Positions 40,158 through 48,802 of a stretch of 64,000 bases of DNA are shown in pieces; position 1 is the stretch's first letter, and each line of letters opens with the position of its first letter. The DNA is taken from NCBI GenBank assembly GCA_947629925.1, contig CANRFO010000006.1, positions 92,265 to 156,264 of the forward strand. Direction: 5' to 3'. The DNA comes from an uncultured Ruminiclostridium sp. GTDB taxonomy: Bacteria; Bacillota; Clostridia; Oscillospirales; Ruminococcaceae. The notes below the pieces were generated by a model. The model ran no database searches. It saw only the letters and a list, made by a program, of their open reading frames with translations, and was not told the DNA's origin. A program made the translations under genes and the position numbers.

Positions 40158-40197
40158 ATAAAAGCGGCGGACATCCGAAAGAATGTCCGCCGCTTTC
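40158..40197 (-). terminator. terminator of mazF
   Basis: AAAGCGGCGGACAT and ATGTCCGCCGCTTT form a 14-bp stem, followed on the minus strand by TTTTATC. Confidence 0.85.
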
Positions 40198-40542
40198 TCA
40201 CTCAAGCCCGAAGCTCACCGACAGCGCGTTGTCAACTCTGTGCATGGCGTCGTTGTCAAGCTCGCCCATGCGCTCTTTAAGGCGTTTTTTGTCTAATGTA
40301 CGGACCTGCTCCAGCAGGACGATGGAATCCTTCGCCAGCCCGTAGCGCTCTGCGTCAAGGGATATGTGAGTCGGCAGCCGTGATTTTTCCTTCTGGCTGG
40401 TTATGGCTGCCGCTATCACCGTCGGTGAATGGCGGTTCCCCATATCGTTCTGCACTATGAGGACGGGTCTTATACCGCCCTGCTCCGAGCCTACCACGGG
40501 ACTCAGATCCGCGTAGTAGATCTCTCCTCTTTTTACGGTCAT
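40198..40542 (-). CDS. mazF: MazF/PemK-type endoribonuclease (NdoA-like)
   Basis: A 114-aa toxin-family RNase that cuts mRNA at short sites. [59 protein letters not shown] and [15 protein letters not shown] match Bacillus NdoA closely in pattern, including the catalytic Arg and Thr/Ser region. GAAAGGAACG precedes the ATG. No antitoxin gene (MazE/NdoAI) lies upstream; the 260 nt before it hold only the divergent promoter of the esterase gene. A lone MazF with conserved Firmicute sequence is common where the antitoxin lies elsewhere or upstream alr is missing. Confidence 0.92.
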   Translation of the reverse strand: MTVKRGEIYYADLSPVVGSEQGGIRPVLIVQNDMGNRHSPTVIAAAITSQKEKSRLPTHISLDAERYGLAKDSIVLLEQVRTLDKKRLKERMGELDNDAMHRVDNALSVSFGLE

Positions 40543-40722
40543 TTTTCTTCGTTCCTTTCATGGTCGTAGGGAAAACCCTGTCCTTATGACGGGGATCATC
40601 TTGTCAAACATATTTTTAACCGCTTATGGAAAATTATTCACACGGAGGGGCATATGCGTGCGCAATATATGCCGCCCTTTACATTTTATTATTTTTGCGT
40701 CGGTTTCGTTCATGCGCCGATA

Positions 40723-40751
40723 TTGACTTTTGCGCCGATTGCGGATATAAT
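40723..40751 (+). promoter_or_regulatory. promoter of the SGNH lipoprotein gene
   Basis: TTGACT (40723-40728), 17-bp spacer, TATAAT (40746-40751), 54 nt before the ATG. Confidence 0.8.
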
Positions 40752-40804
40752 GTATACAGTTATTGTTCCCGCTTTCGGGGACATCGCGGAGAAAGGAAAA
40801 TGAT

Positions 40805-42169
40805 ATGAAAAAATTTATTTGTTTGCTGCTTGCCGCAGGGCTTTTGATGCTGTCAGGCTGCGACAACAGCGGTAATGCCGCGGATACCTCGGCTGATACG
40901 TCTGCTCCCGATTCGGGAAGCGCTGCGCAGTCCTCCGTGCAGACCGACGATACCGCCGAGAGCGGCGGAACTCCTTCAGGCGAGGAGACCAAGGTGGAAA
41001 GCTTCGGAAACAATCCTCCCATCGAAACGTCCGAATATCCTGTGACCGAGCCTTCGGCTGAAATGTCCGAGGAGGAGCAGGTACAGCTTATGACGGAAAA
41101 CAGCCTTATGAGCATGGGCGATACGTCAAGAATGGCAAATGTACTTAAAAAAGCCGCGGCAGGCGAAGAAATAACCATAGGTTATATCGGCGGCTCTATC
41201 ACCGAGGGACTTACCGCAGGTCCCGAAAAATGCTGGGCAAGGCTCACCTACGAGGCGCTTTGCCAGATGTATCCGGACACAGTGATAAATTACGTCAACG
41301 CGGGTCTGAGCGGCACGCCTTCCGTGCTTGGCGTGGTGAGAGCGGAGAGAGATCTTTACTCCGTCTACACTCCCGACATAGTTTTCGTTGAGTTCGCGGT
41401 AAACGACGGCGGAGATCAGATAAACAAGGACTGCTACGAGAGTCTTGTAAGAAAGATCCTTGAAAAGGAAAACGACCCTGCGGTAGTGCTTTTGTTCACC
41501 GTTCTGAAAAACGAATACAGCTGCCAGCCGTGGATGACCATGGTAGGAGAGCATTACAACCTTCCCATGATAAGCGTGGGCAACGCCATAAATCCTATGT
41601 TCCATGCGGGGCTTATGGATTGGGAGAAATATTCCGACGACGAATCCCACCCCAACTACTGGGGCCATGAGCTGGTCACGGGCTTCATCATGAACTATTT
41701 TGAAAAGGTAAAAGAGATAGCGGACAGCGCCGACGCCGCTCCCGAGATCCCCGCTCTTCCCGAAGAAGCCGTATTTTCCGACGCTTACAAGGGAATGAAG
41801 CTCCTTGAAAGAGATCAGATGAACGCCGTTACGGAAAACATGAAGGAATCCGACAACGTTATCACATCGTTCGGCAACGGCTGGATATACCGCGCGTCCA
41901 ACGGCTGCTCGGTAAAATTCACCGCCGACTTCAGGACGCTGTTCCTTGTGTTCCACTGCAACAAAGGCGCAAGCTTCGCCGATGTTGACGTATATATCGA
42001 CGGAACGATGGTAAATACGATAAGCACGAGCCGCCCCGGAGGCTGGGGCAATCCCGAGGCGGACATAGCTTGGTCAGGCGAGAGCGTGGGGACCCACGAG
42101 GTCGAGCTCAGGGTAAACGAGGGTGAAAGCAGGTACTTCGGGTTTGCAGGCGTGGGTATCTGCGACTGA
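40805..42169 (+). CDS. secreted SGNH-hydrolase lipoprotein, probable carbohydrate esterase
   Basis: A 454-aa lipoprotein. ATG 40805 follows AAAGGA; the signal peptide ends in the lipobox LMLSGC. A Ser/Thr/Asp/Glu-rich linker (to about residue 95) leads to an SGNH domain: block I GYIGGSITEG (Ser nucleophile), block II NAGLSG, block III FVEFAVNDG, and DDESHPNYWGH with the catalytic Asp/His. A C-terminal beta domain follows (VDVYIDGTMVNTISTSRP; FGFAGVGICD). It likely removes acetyl groups from plant or cell polysaccharides at the surface. Substrate is not predictable. Confidence 0.85.
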   Translation: MKKFICLLLAAGLLMLSGCDNSGNAADTSADTSAPDSGSAAQSSVQTDDTAESGGTPSGEETKVESFGNNPPIETSEYPVTEPSAEMSEEEQVQLMTENSLMSMGDTSRMANVLKKAAAGEEITIGYIGGSITEGLTAGPEKCWARLTYEALCQMYPDTVINYVNAGLSGTPSVLGVVRAERDLYSVYTPDIVFVEFAVNDGGDQINKDCYESLVRKILEKENDPAVVLLFTVLKNEYSCQPWMTMVGEHYNLPMISVGNAINPMFHAGLMDWEKYSDDESHPNYWGHELVTGFIMNYFEKVKEIADSADAAPEIPALPEEAVFSDAYKGMKLLERDQMNAVTENMKESDNVITSFGNGWIYRASNGCSVKFTADFRTLFLVFHCNKGASFADVDVYIDGTMVNTISTSRPGGWGNPEADIAWSGESVGTHEVELRVNEGESRYFGFAGVGICD

Positions 42170-42287
42170 CATTATGATACCACCGAACGACGGTGCAATA
42201 CAATGAAATAAAGTGCAAAGTTTCGGAAGGGCGGCATGGGCGACGACGCAAAAAGCCCGCCGTCCTTCTGCCGCGACAGGGGATAAA

Positions 42288-43394
42288 ATGGAAACAGGAA
42301 GATGGAAAAAACATATTCTCATACGCTGGATAACTGCGGCGTGTATCGCCGCAGCCGCAGCAGCGGTACTTATCGCCGCGCGGTGCAGCACGGCCTTTGC
42401 GGATTGGTTTGATTTTACGGTTTATCCTGTATTTTCAGGCATAGGTTCCCGCCTCTGGGGGATATTTCCCTTCTCCGCAGGAGAAATTTTCGTGATACTG
42501 TTCATTCTGTCTGCGCTTGTCGGGCTTGTTTTCCTCATAGTCCTCACGGCGCGGAGAAAGGGCAGGCGGCTGCGCACTCTTTCGAGCGGGCTTTCATGGG
42601 CGGGCATAGCCGCGGCGGCGCTGTTTTTCCTTATGACCTTCAACTGCCTTGTAAATTACAGCAGAACGCCGTTTTCATTTTACAGTGGGCTTACCGTCAG
42701 ACAGTACAGCAAAGAGGAGCTGAGAGAGTTCACCGAGTACCTTATCGGCGAGGCTGACAAAGCCGCCGAAAACGCTGAGCTTGACCAAAGCGGAAGAGCG
42801 GTAAAGCCCGACGATTTCGACGCCGTGGCGGTAAAAAGCATGGAAAAGCTGGGAGAAAAATACAAGGTGCTTGATACATATTATCCCCGACCAAAGCCTG
42901 TGTTTTTCTCACAGGTCATGTCCGAGCTTGACATCACGGGAATATATTTCCCCATAACGGTAGAGGCAAATTATAACGTCGCCGCGCCCGTTTCATCGCA
43001 GGGCTTCACGGTCTGCCACGAGCTGAGCCACCTGAGCGGCTTTATCCGCGAGGACGAGGCGAACTTCATCGCATTTCTTGCCTGCCGTGAAAGCGGCGAT
43101 TCGTATTTTGTGTACAGCGGTTTTCTCGGCGCCCTGACCTATACGCTGAACGCCTATTATTCCGTGGCGACGGCGGAGGAATACAGCGAGGTCTATTCCA
43201 TGCTCTCCCCTGTTATAAGAGACGACTACGCCTACCGCAACAGCTATTGGGAGCAGTTCAGGGAAAAGGCGACCTTTCAGGCGTCCGCCGCGATAAACGA
43301 CGTTTATCTTCAGGCGAACGGGCAGACCGACGGCGCAAGAAGCTACGGCAGGATAGTTGACCTTATGCTGGCGGAATATTTCGGCGATAAATGA
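42288..43394 (+). CDS. DUF3810 membrane protein with HExxH metallopeptidase motif
   Basis: A 368-aa protein with start ATG 42288 behind AGGGGAT. Three membrane helices at the start (IRWITAACIAAAAAAVLIA; IFVILFILSALVGLVFLIVL; WAGIAAAALFFLMTFNCLV) lead to an outside domain with VCHELSHLSGFIREDEANFIAF, an HExxH zinc site with a downstream Glu as third ligand, as in gluzincins. DUF3810 is an uncharacterised family. It lies about 120 nt after the esterase gene. Protease activity is inferred from the motif only. Confidence 0.85.
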   Translation: METGRWKKHILIRWITAACIAAAAAAVLIAARCSTAFADWFDFTVYPVFSGIGSRLWGIFPFSAGEIFVILFILSALVGLVFLIVLTARRKGRRLRTLSSGLSWAGIAAAALFFLMTFNCLVNYSRTPFSFYSGLTVRQYSKEELREFTEYLIGEADKAAENAELDQSGRAVKPDDFDAVAVKSMEKLGEKYKVLDTYYPRPKPVFFSQVMSELDITGIYFPITVEANYNVAAPVSSQGFTVCHELSHLSGFIREDEANFIAFLACRESGDSYFVYSGFLGALTYTLNAYYSVATAEEYSEVYSMLSPVIRDDYAYRNSYWEQFREKATFQASAAINDVYLQANGQTDGARSYGRIVDLMLAEYFGDK

Positions 43395-43403
43395 ATGTTG
43401 CCC

Positions 43404-43432
43404 TTGTAATTTTATAAACAATGGTGTATAAT
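43404..43432 (+). promoter_or_regulatory. promoter of the DUF1858-trmK-Nif3 genes
   Basis: TTGTAA (43404-43409), 17-bp spacer, TATAAT (43427-43432), 39 nt before the ATG. Confidence 0.7.
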
Positions 43433-43470
43433 AAACAATGTATAAATAATCCCGAAAGGAAGTAAAAACA

Positions 43471-43671
43471 ATGGAAATAACAAAAGAAACGGTAATAGGC
43501 GATATCCTGGACTTCAACGCAGAGGCTGCCGCTCCCTTCTTCTTTGAGATGGGAATGCACTGTCTCGGCTGTCCCTCCGCAAGAGGCGAGAGCGTTGAGC
43601 AGGCGTGCGCCGTACACGGCGTTGACGCAGACGCGCTTGTTGCAAAGCTGAACGAAGCGGTAAACAAGTGA
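43471..43671 (+). CDS. DUF1858 redox-disulfide domain protein
   Basis: A 66-aa protein of the hybrid-cluster-associated disulfide family (DUF1858). It has TKETVIGDILDFNAEAAPFFFEMGMHCLGCP-like content, with the CLGC motif (Cys pair two residues apart) followed by ESVEQACAVHGVDADALVAKLN. Likely a small redox or metal-binding partner. AAAGGAAG precedes the ATG. Its stop overlaps the GTG start of trmK by 4 nt. Confidence 0.9.
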   Translation: MEITKETVIGDILDFNAEAAAPFFFEMGMHCLGCPSARGESVEQACAVHGVDADALVAKLNEAVNK

Positions 43672-44303
43672 CCGTTCGCCTTGACCGAAGGCTGAAAACA
43701 ATACTGGGCATGGTAAGGGCGCAGGGCAGGATCGCCGATATCGGCACGGATCATGCTTTGCTGCCCTGCCGCCTTTTTCAGCTCGGCGCCACCGACATCA
43801 TCGCCACCGACATAGCCGACGGACCTCTTGAACGTGCGGCTCAGTCGGTGAAGCTTTACGGCGCGGAAAAGTGCGTAAAGCTGATGAAATGCGACGGACT
43901 GGACGGCGTTCCTCCCCGCGACGACGTGATCATAGCGGGAATGGGCGGAGAAACTACGGCGGACATAATCGCCCGCTGTGAGTTTTTGAACCCTGAGCTG
44001 CACCTCATACTCCAGCCGATGACAAGGGATTATTTCCTGCGGCAGAGGCTGTACGAGCTGGGCTGCGAAATAATGAGGGAGGAAACGGCGGTGGTTTCCC
44101 GCAAGGTCTACACCGTTATGCTCTGCCGCTATACGGGAGAAAAAAAGGAAACCGACCTGCGTTTTCGTTTTCTCGGGAAAAACACCGATGAAGCTTATCT
44201 GCGAAAGCAGATAAATACCCTGCACAAAATGGGCAGGAGCAATAAGGAATACGAGCTTCTGGCAAGAGAGCTGGAACAGGAAAGAACAGCGGCGGGCTCT
44301 TGA
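43668..44303 (+). CDS. trmK: tRNA (adenine22-N1)-methyltransferase TrmK
   Basis: SAM-dependent enzyme that makes m1A22 in tRNA. 211 aa, starting at GTG 43668 in a GTGA overlap. The SAM site is RIADIGTDHALLPCRLFQ, followed by IIATDIADGPLERAAQS and the catalytic-site loop VIIAGMGGETTADII and LILQPMTRDYFLRQRLYELG. The C-terminal coiled-coil region is present. Gene order trmK then Nif3 is the usual Firmicute pair. Confidence 0.94.
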   Translation: MTVRLDRRLKTILGMVRAQGRIADIGTDHALLPCRLFQLGATDIIATDIADGPLERAAQSVKLYGAEKCVKLMKCDGLDGVPPRDDVIIAGMGGETTADIIARCEFLNPELHLILQPMTRDYFLRQRLYELGCEIMREETAVVSRKVYTVMLCRYTGEKKETDLRFRFLGKNTDEAYLRKQINTLHKMGRSNKEYELLARELEQERTAAGS

Positions 44304-44323
44304 CTTGAAAGGAGAAAAGCGAT

Positions 44324-45097
44324 ATGCCGACAGTTGGAGATGTTTATAAGCTTATAGACGATTTTGCACCTTTTTCCACTCAGGATAAATTCGATAATTC
44401 GGGGCTGCTGGTGGGAAGCATGAACGCTCCCGCCGACAGGACGGGCGTCTGCCTCGACATAACGGGAAAGATAGTTGAAGAGGCGATAAAAAAGGATATC
44501 CAGCTTATCGTCTCCCATCACCCTGTGATCTTCCACAAGCTTGGCGCACTGGAGCATACCAATCCTGTGTTCACTCTGGCGAGATACGGCATAAGCGCTA
44601 TCTGCGCCCATACAAACGTGGATATGGCGAAGGGCGGCATAAGCGACATAATGCTGGAGCTGCTGGATTTTAAAGGCGAAGCGCAGGTGCTGGAGCCGAT
44701 AAACCCCGACGGGAGCGGCTACGGAAGGATAGTGGAGCTTGACATAGCGGCGGACGCGGAAGGCCTTGCAAAAAGGTGCAGGAAAGCGTTCGGATGCAGC
44801 GTTGTAAGATATTACGACAGCGGCAGGGTCATCAGGACCGTGGCGGTTTGTTCGGGAGCGGGCGGCAGTGAAGAAAACGTTGAATACGCCGCAAAAAGAG
44901 GCGTTGACGCCCTTATAACAGGCGACGTGAAGCACAGCGGCTTTATGGAGGCGGTGAACCGCGGGATAACCGTAATAGACGCGGGGCATTTCCATACGGA
45001 AAACATAGTCTGCCCTCAGCTCGCGGCGGAGATCGAAAAGCTGGGCGGCGAGGTGGAGGTGCTGGAAAACAGCATTGATGTGGTTTCCTATATCTGA
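44324..45097 (+). CDS. Nif3-like dinuclear metal centre protein (DUF34/YqfO type)
   Basis: A 257-aa Nif3/DUF34 protein, a hexameric metal-binding family linked to GTP cyclohydrolase I type 1b or metal stress in other bacteria, without settled function. The metal ligands are visible: VSHHPVIFH, AHTNVDMAKGG, and GHFHTEN near the C-terminus. It is the short form lacking the PII-like insertion of longer YqfO. It lies 20 nt after trmK, behind AAAGGAG. Confidence 0.92.
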   Translation: MPTVGDVYKLIDDFAPFSTQDKFDNSGLLVGSMNAPADRTGVCLDITGKIVEEAIKKDIQLIVSHHPVIFHKLGALEHTNPVFTLARYGISAICAHTNVDMAKGGISDIMLELLDFKGEAQVLEPINPDGSGYGRIVELDIAADAEGLAKRCRKAFGCSVVRYYDSGRVIRTVAVCSGAGGSEENVEYAAKRGVDALITGDVKHSGFMEAVNRGITVIDAGHFHTENIVCPQLAAEIEKLGGEVEVLENSIDVVSYI

Positions 45098-45138
45098 TAC
45101 ATAATTTTTTCTATCATCACTGAAAGGAGGAACGCATA

Positions 45139-46875
45139 ATGTCGCTTGACGGAGCATTTCTCAGCCTTGTCCGCAGGGAGCTGCTGAGCAAAGGGCTCAT
45201 CGGCTCGCGGGTGGATAAAATACATCAGCCTGCAAAAGACGAGCTTGTGATCTCCCTGCGGGGAAGTCAGGGCGGCGTCAGGATCGCTATGTCCGCAAAT
45301 CCCTCAACGGCGCGGGTCTGCATAACCGAAGCCGCGGCGGACAACCCTCAGTCCCCGCCTATGTTCTGCATGCTTTTGCGAAAGCATTTAAGCGGCGGAC
45401 GGCTGTTGGGAATAGAGCAGGACGGATTAGAGCGTGTGCTGAGCTTTGATTTCGAGTGCGTCAACGAGATAGGCGATATTGTGCATGACCGCCTTTCGGT
45501 GGAGCTTTTGGGACGGTGCAGCAACATTATCCTGCTCACTGAAAGGGACGGCATTCTGCGGGTAGTGGACAGCATAAAACGTATCGGCGACGACGTTTCG
45601 GCGGTACGGCGCATTTTGCCGGGGATAACCTACGAGCCGCCGCCAAAGGAGGACAGGCTGGATCTGCGCCTTTGCACCGCTGACGAGGCGGCAAAGCGCC
45701 TGCTTACCTGCCCCGACAAAAAGCTTGAAAAAGAACTTCTGAAAACATTCGAGGGAATTTCCCCAATAATCTGCCGCGAATGGGCTTACTACACCGCAAG
45801 GGACATTGACGCCCCCTGCTCGGTGTTGGAAGAAAAGCGGGAGCGTTTCGCTTTTTTTCTGGGAAAGCTGAAAGCGGCGCTGACCGAGGGTGAGGCAAGG
45901 TTCTTCACCATTTCGGACAAAAACGGAAAGCCCCTTGATTTTACTTTTATAAATACGGAGCAGTACGGTCCCTCGGCGGTGCAAAAGGAATCTGACACTG
46001 CCTGCCGTCTTTTAGACGGATTTTTTTCGGGGAGAGCCGCCGCAGAGCGTATGAAACAGCGCTCAGGCGACCTGCTTAAATCGATCCTCGCCATATACAA
46101 CCGAACTGCTAAGAAGATAGAGCTGCAAAAGGCGGAGCTTGCCGCCTGCGGTGAGCGGGAGGTATTCCGAGTCAGAGGGGACATCGTTTCCGCCAACATT
46201 TACCGAATGAGCAAGGGTATGAACAGGCTGGAGGCGGAGAATTACCTGACAGGAGAGACTGAGGTGATCCCCCTTGACGTAAGGCTGACCCCTGCGCAAA
46301 ACGCCCAAAAGCTGTACGCCGAGTACAGGAAGCTGGACACTGCCGAAAAAATGCTAACCAAGCTGATAGAGCAGGAAAAGCAGGAGCTTGTCTACCTTGA
46401 CAGCGTGTTTGACGCCGCCGCAAGAGCGCAGACGGACGCCGAACTTCAGGAGATACGCTTTGAGCTTTCTCAGGCGGGATACTTGAAAAAGGGTCGTGAC
46501 AGGCGAACCGACAAGGACGTAAAGCCGCTTCAGCCGCTGAAGTTCAAATCATCGGACGGCTTTGACATATGGGCGGGGAGGAACAACCTGCAAAACGACA
46601 GGCTGACTTTGAAAACCGCCAAGGGTGAGGACCTGTGGCTCCACACAAAGGACATTCCCGGAGCGCATGTGATAGTGTTCGCGGCGGGAAAGGAGATACC
46701 CGACAGCACCATTCTCGAGGCGGCAAGGATAGCCGCGCAGAACTCCAAGGCGAAAGGCTCAACGAGGATACCCGTGGACTATACAAAGGTGAAATACGTT
46801 AAAAAACCGTCGGGAGCAAAGCCGGGAATGGTGGTATTTACTAATAATAAGACGGTGATCGTGGACGGAACGTGA
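45139..46875 (+). CDS. rqcH: RqcH ribosome quality-control factor (NFACT/fibronectin-binding-protein family)
   Basis: A 578-aa NFACT protein that binds stalled 50S subunits and adds C-terminal alanine tails. Domains in order: NFACT-N (GSRVDKIHQPAKDELVISLRG, ELLGRCSNIILL), helix-hairpin-helix region, long coiled coil (residues about 330-420), and NFACT-R (FDIWAGRNNLQNDRLTLKTA, DLWLHTKDIPGAHVIV). Length and start match the family. AAAGGAGG precedes the ATG. A short array of 7-nt units begins at its stop codon. Confidence 0.93.
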   Translation: MSLDGAFLSLVRRELLSKGLIGSRVDKIHQPAKDELVISLRGSQGGVRIAMSANPSTARVCITEAAADNPQSPPMFCMLLRKHLSGGRLLGIEQDGLERVLSFDFECVNEIGDIVHDRLSVELLGRCSNIILLTERDGILRVVDSIKRIGDDVSAVRRILPGITYEPPPKEDRLDLRLCTADEAAKRLLTCPDKKLEKELLKTFEGISPIICREWAYYTARDIDAPCSVLEEKRERFAFFLGKLKAALTEGEARFFTISDKNGKPLDFTFINTEQYGPSAVQKESDTACRLLDGFFSGRAAAERMKQRSGDLLKSILAIYNRTAKKIELQKAELAACGEREVFRVRGDIVSANIYRMSKGMNRLEAENYLTGETEVIPLDVRLTPAQNAQKLYAEYRKLDTAEKMLTKLIEQEKQELVYLDSVFDAAARAQTDAELQEIRFELSQAGYLKKGRDRRTDKDVKPLQPLKFKSSDGFDIWAGRNNLQNDRLTLKTAKGEDLWLHTKDIPGAHVIVFAAGKEIPDSTILEAARIAAQNSKAKGSTRIPVDYTKVKYVKKPSGAKPGMVVFTNNKTVIVDGT

Positions 46876-46894
46876 CAGTTAAGAGTTAAGAGTG
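46873..46894. repeat. short heptad array at the rqcH 3' end
   Basis: GACAGTT AAGAGTT AAGAGTG: three 7-nt units beginning at the rqcH stop. On the minus strand they read AACTCTT and AACTGTC, the same class of unit (AACTNNN) as in the valS, pheS and pheT leaders. Confidence 0.6.
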
Positions 46895-46959
46895 TACGGT
46901 TGTGAACGTCATTTTGCGGAGCTTGATACAAAGGTGGAGGAAAACAAAAAGTGTGCATT

Positions 46960-47219
46960 TGCGTTACTTTTCTACGGATTGACAAGGCGGTGCAGTTCAT
47001 AGTGCTTTCGCCTTTTATGCCTGATAACGCGATATATCCGTTATCTTTTAACCTCTGATAAAAATCCTTTCCTTTTGCAGTCAAAAAGTAAAGACCGTCT
47101 TCATCTGCATACATCATATCTATTACGCAAGTGACAGGCAGACCGCTTTTATCAATCGTTGCAACAACTGTTGAATGTATCTGCTCAACAATGAATTTCA
47201 AATAGTCATTCGCTGTCAT
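46960..47219 (-). pseudogene. truncated pyridoxamine-phosphate-oxidase-like (flavin-binding) gene
   Basis: Start ATG 47219 follows GGGAGG. The first 82 residues match small PNPOx-like proteins (MTANDYLKFIVEQIHSTVVA, LPVTCVIDMMYADEDGLYFL, TAKGKDFYQRLKDNGYIALS, TMNCTALSIR). After that the sequence loses family resemblance and the frame runs antisense into the rqcH 3' end, so the last third of the gene is missing. The break is near 46960, close to the heptad array, where DNA has been lost or joined. Confidence 0.75.
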
Positions 47220-47272
47220 AACGTCCTCCCATGGAAAGAGTGTGCCGACCATCTGTCAGCACACTCAGGGTT

Positions 47273-47710
47273 TTATTCCTCTTCAATGATTTTTCGCGTA
47301 TCGGAGATAACATCTGCAAGCGTGATACTTTTCAACTCGTTTTCAAGAGCCTGCTGCGCCGATTTCAATCTGCCGTCCATGACCTTATGAATATTACGTC
47401 CGACAGGACAATCTGCATTCGGGTTTTCGTGAAAGTGGAACAAACCCTCGTCGTCTATGCAATCCACAGCATTATACACGTCGTATAGTGTAATTTCATT
47501 CAGCGGTCTTGCAAGATTTGCACCTCCGCTGCCCTGACGAGTTTCAACTATTCCCGCCTCTCGGAGCTTTCCGAGAACGTTCCGTATAATAACGGCATTG
47601 ACGCCTGTACTTCCCGAAAGAAAATCACTTGTAACTCTGCGCTGATTTCCAAATATTTCGATACAGGTCAATATGTGTACTGCTACTGTAAATTTGCTCG
47701 TGATCTGCAT
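47273..47710 (-). CDS. Rrf2-family transcriptional regulator (YwnA-like)
   Basis: A 145-aa winged-helix regulator. MQITSKFTVAVHILTCIEIF, VTSDFLSGSTGVNAVIIRNVLGKLREAGIVETRQG and GGANLARPLNEITLYDVYNAV are typical. It lacks the three-Cys Fe-S cluster of IscR; only a CPVG Cys and a VDC Cys remain. It lies 17 nt downstream of the NAD-binding gene. The pair matches Bacillus ywnA-ywnB. A long inverted repeat upstream of the pair is the likely operator. Confidence 0.9.
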   Translation of the reverse strand: MQITSKFTVAVHILTCIEIFGNQRRVTSDFLSGSTGVNAVIIRNVLGKLREAGIVETRQGSGGANLARPLNEITLYDVYNAVDCIDDEGLFHFHENPNADCPVGRNIHKVMDGRLKSAQQALENELKSITLADVISDTRKIIEEE

Positions 47711-47727
47711 AGATGTGTCCTTTCTGC

Positions 47728-48360
47728 TTACTCTCTTACAACGCTGATACGCTGCCCGATGTGATCGCCCCTTTCGATCTCGTCCACCATAGCAATAGCG
47801 TAATCCGCATAGCTGATAATGCTCTCGCCCTTGCTGTTCAGTGTAAGCTCCTCGCCAGCAAGGATATACTTTCCGCTGCGCTCACCGTCTGCCTGGAAGT
47901 CTCCAGCAGGGCTGATGAATGTCCACTTCACGTCATTTCTCTCACGCAGCTTGGCAAGCTCCTCGCCCTGTGCCTTTGCAAGCGGGAGGAACATGGCCGG
48001 GAAGTCTGCACCATCACTGACAACAGCCGTATGCTCCGGATTTACGAAGAGGCTGCCTGCACCACCAACGATCATAAGACGGGTGTCCGTTCCTGCAAGG
48101 ATGTCGCATAGATGCTGGGAAGTCTTCACATGACCGTCCAACTTATCCTCTTCCCATGCGCCAAAGCCGTCCACCACTGCATCAAAGCCAGCCAGATCTT
48201 CCTTCGTAAGATCCATGATGTCCTTCTGAACATAATCGGAAGCCGCCGTCTTGTTCTCTGCTCCGCGACCGAATGCCTTAACCTCGAACCCTCTGTTCAA
48301 TGCTTCCTTGACAACCTTCTGAGCTACGCGTCCGTTTGCTGCTACAACTGCGATTTTCAT
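47728..48360 (-). CDS. NAD(P)-binding oxidoreductase, NmrA/YwnB type
   Basis: A 210-aa Rossmann protein starting MKIAVVAANGRVAQKVVKEALNRG (GxxGxxG form AANGRVAQ). KAFGRGAENK, IMDLTKEDLAGFDAVVDGFGAW, TRLMIVGGAGSLFV and TFISPAGDFQADG fit the atypical SDR/NmrA group, which often sense or reduce quinones or redox cofactors. GGAGG precedes the ATG. First gene of the pair with the Rrf2 regulator. Codon use is less GC-biased than the host, suggesting transfer. Confidence 0.88.
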   Translation of the reverse strand: MKIAVVAANGRVAQKVVKEALNRGFEVKAFGRGAENKTAASDYVQKDIMDLTKEDLAGFDAVVDGFGAWEEDKLDGHVKTSQHLCDILAGTDTRLMIVGGAGSLFVNPEHTAVVSDGADFPAMFLPLAKAQGEELAKLRERNDVKWTFISPAGDFQADGERSGKYILAGEELTLNSKGESIISYADYAIAMVDEIERGDHIGQRISVVRE

Positions 48361-48397
48361 AACATATACCTCCTAAAGTATAACATAAAATTGAGTA

Positions 48398-48467
48398 TTT
48401 GTAAAGTTGTAACAATCAATGTTTCAACTTACAAACATATTATAACACGGTTCTTTCAACTTGTCAA
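48398..48467 (-). promoter_or_regulatory. promoter and Rrf2-type operator of the ywnB-ywnA-like pair
   Basis: Minus strand: TTGACA (48467-48462), 17-bp spacer, TATAAT (48444-48439). Just downstream lies the inverted repeat TTTGTAAAGTTG (48398-48409) and CAACTTACAAA (48425-48435), placed to block transcription; further CAACTT half-sites sit within the promoter. Binding by the neighbouring Rrf2 protein is inference. Confidence 0.75.
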
Positions 48468-48479
48468 TACAATCATTAC

Positions 48480-48802
48480 AACTTTGGAGAAATTTATAAA
48501 TTTTGACCTAAATTACATTTGATTTTATGCAATTTGTATAAATTGTGATGCAAAATTCCTGAAAACACACGCTTTAATTTGACAATGCACACGGGAAAAT
48601 TGTTTGTATCAACGAGAGAGCTTGCACAGACCGCCCCGCGGCGGCGGATCTGAGTTGTCGCCCGCAAATTCTTACCTGTCATTGCAAATCCGTCCGCAAA
48701 CGTGTCCAATATTGCAGTATTGCAAAGCAATATGGATTGCCTTTAGGGCAATCCAAGCAATGTTGGATCGTACTTTCGGCTTGCCGAAAGTACTGGACTC
48801 CA
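48480..48802. other. non-coding spacer with strong palindromes
   Basis: No credible gene. The first 120 nt are AT-rich. Then come GGATTGCC-TTTAG-GGCAATCC (48734-48754) and an 11-bp stem GTACTTTCGGC-TT-GCCGAAAGTAC (48770-48793). It looks like decayed or repetitive intergenic DNA and has no T-box features. Confidence 0.5.

Noticed and set aside
40355..40561. Small minus-strand frame overlapping mazF as a possible antitoxin.
   Set aside because: It overlaps most of mazF in another frame, with basic low-complexity sequence and no antitoxin pattern.
48494..48730. Minus-strand open frame of 78 codons upstream of valS.
   Set aside because: No ribosome site and repetitive intergenic character. Similar frames arise from dispersed repeats in such genomes.
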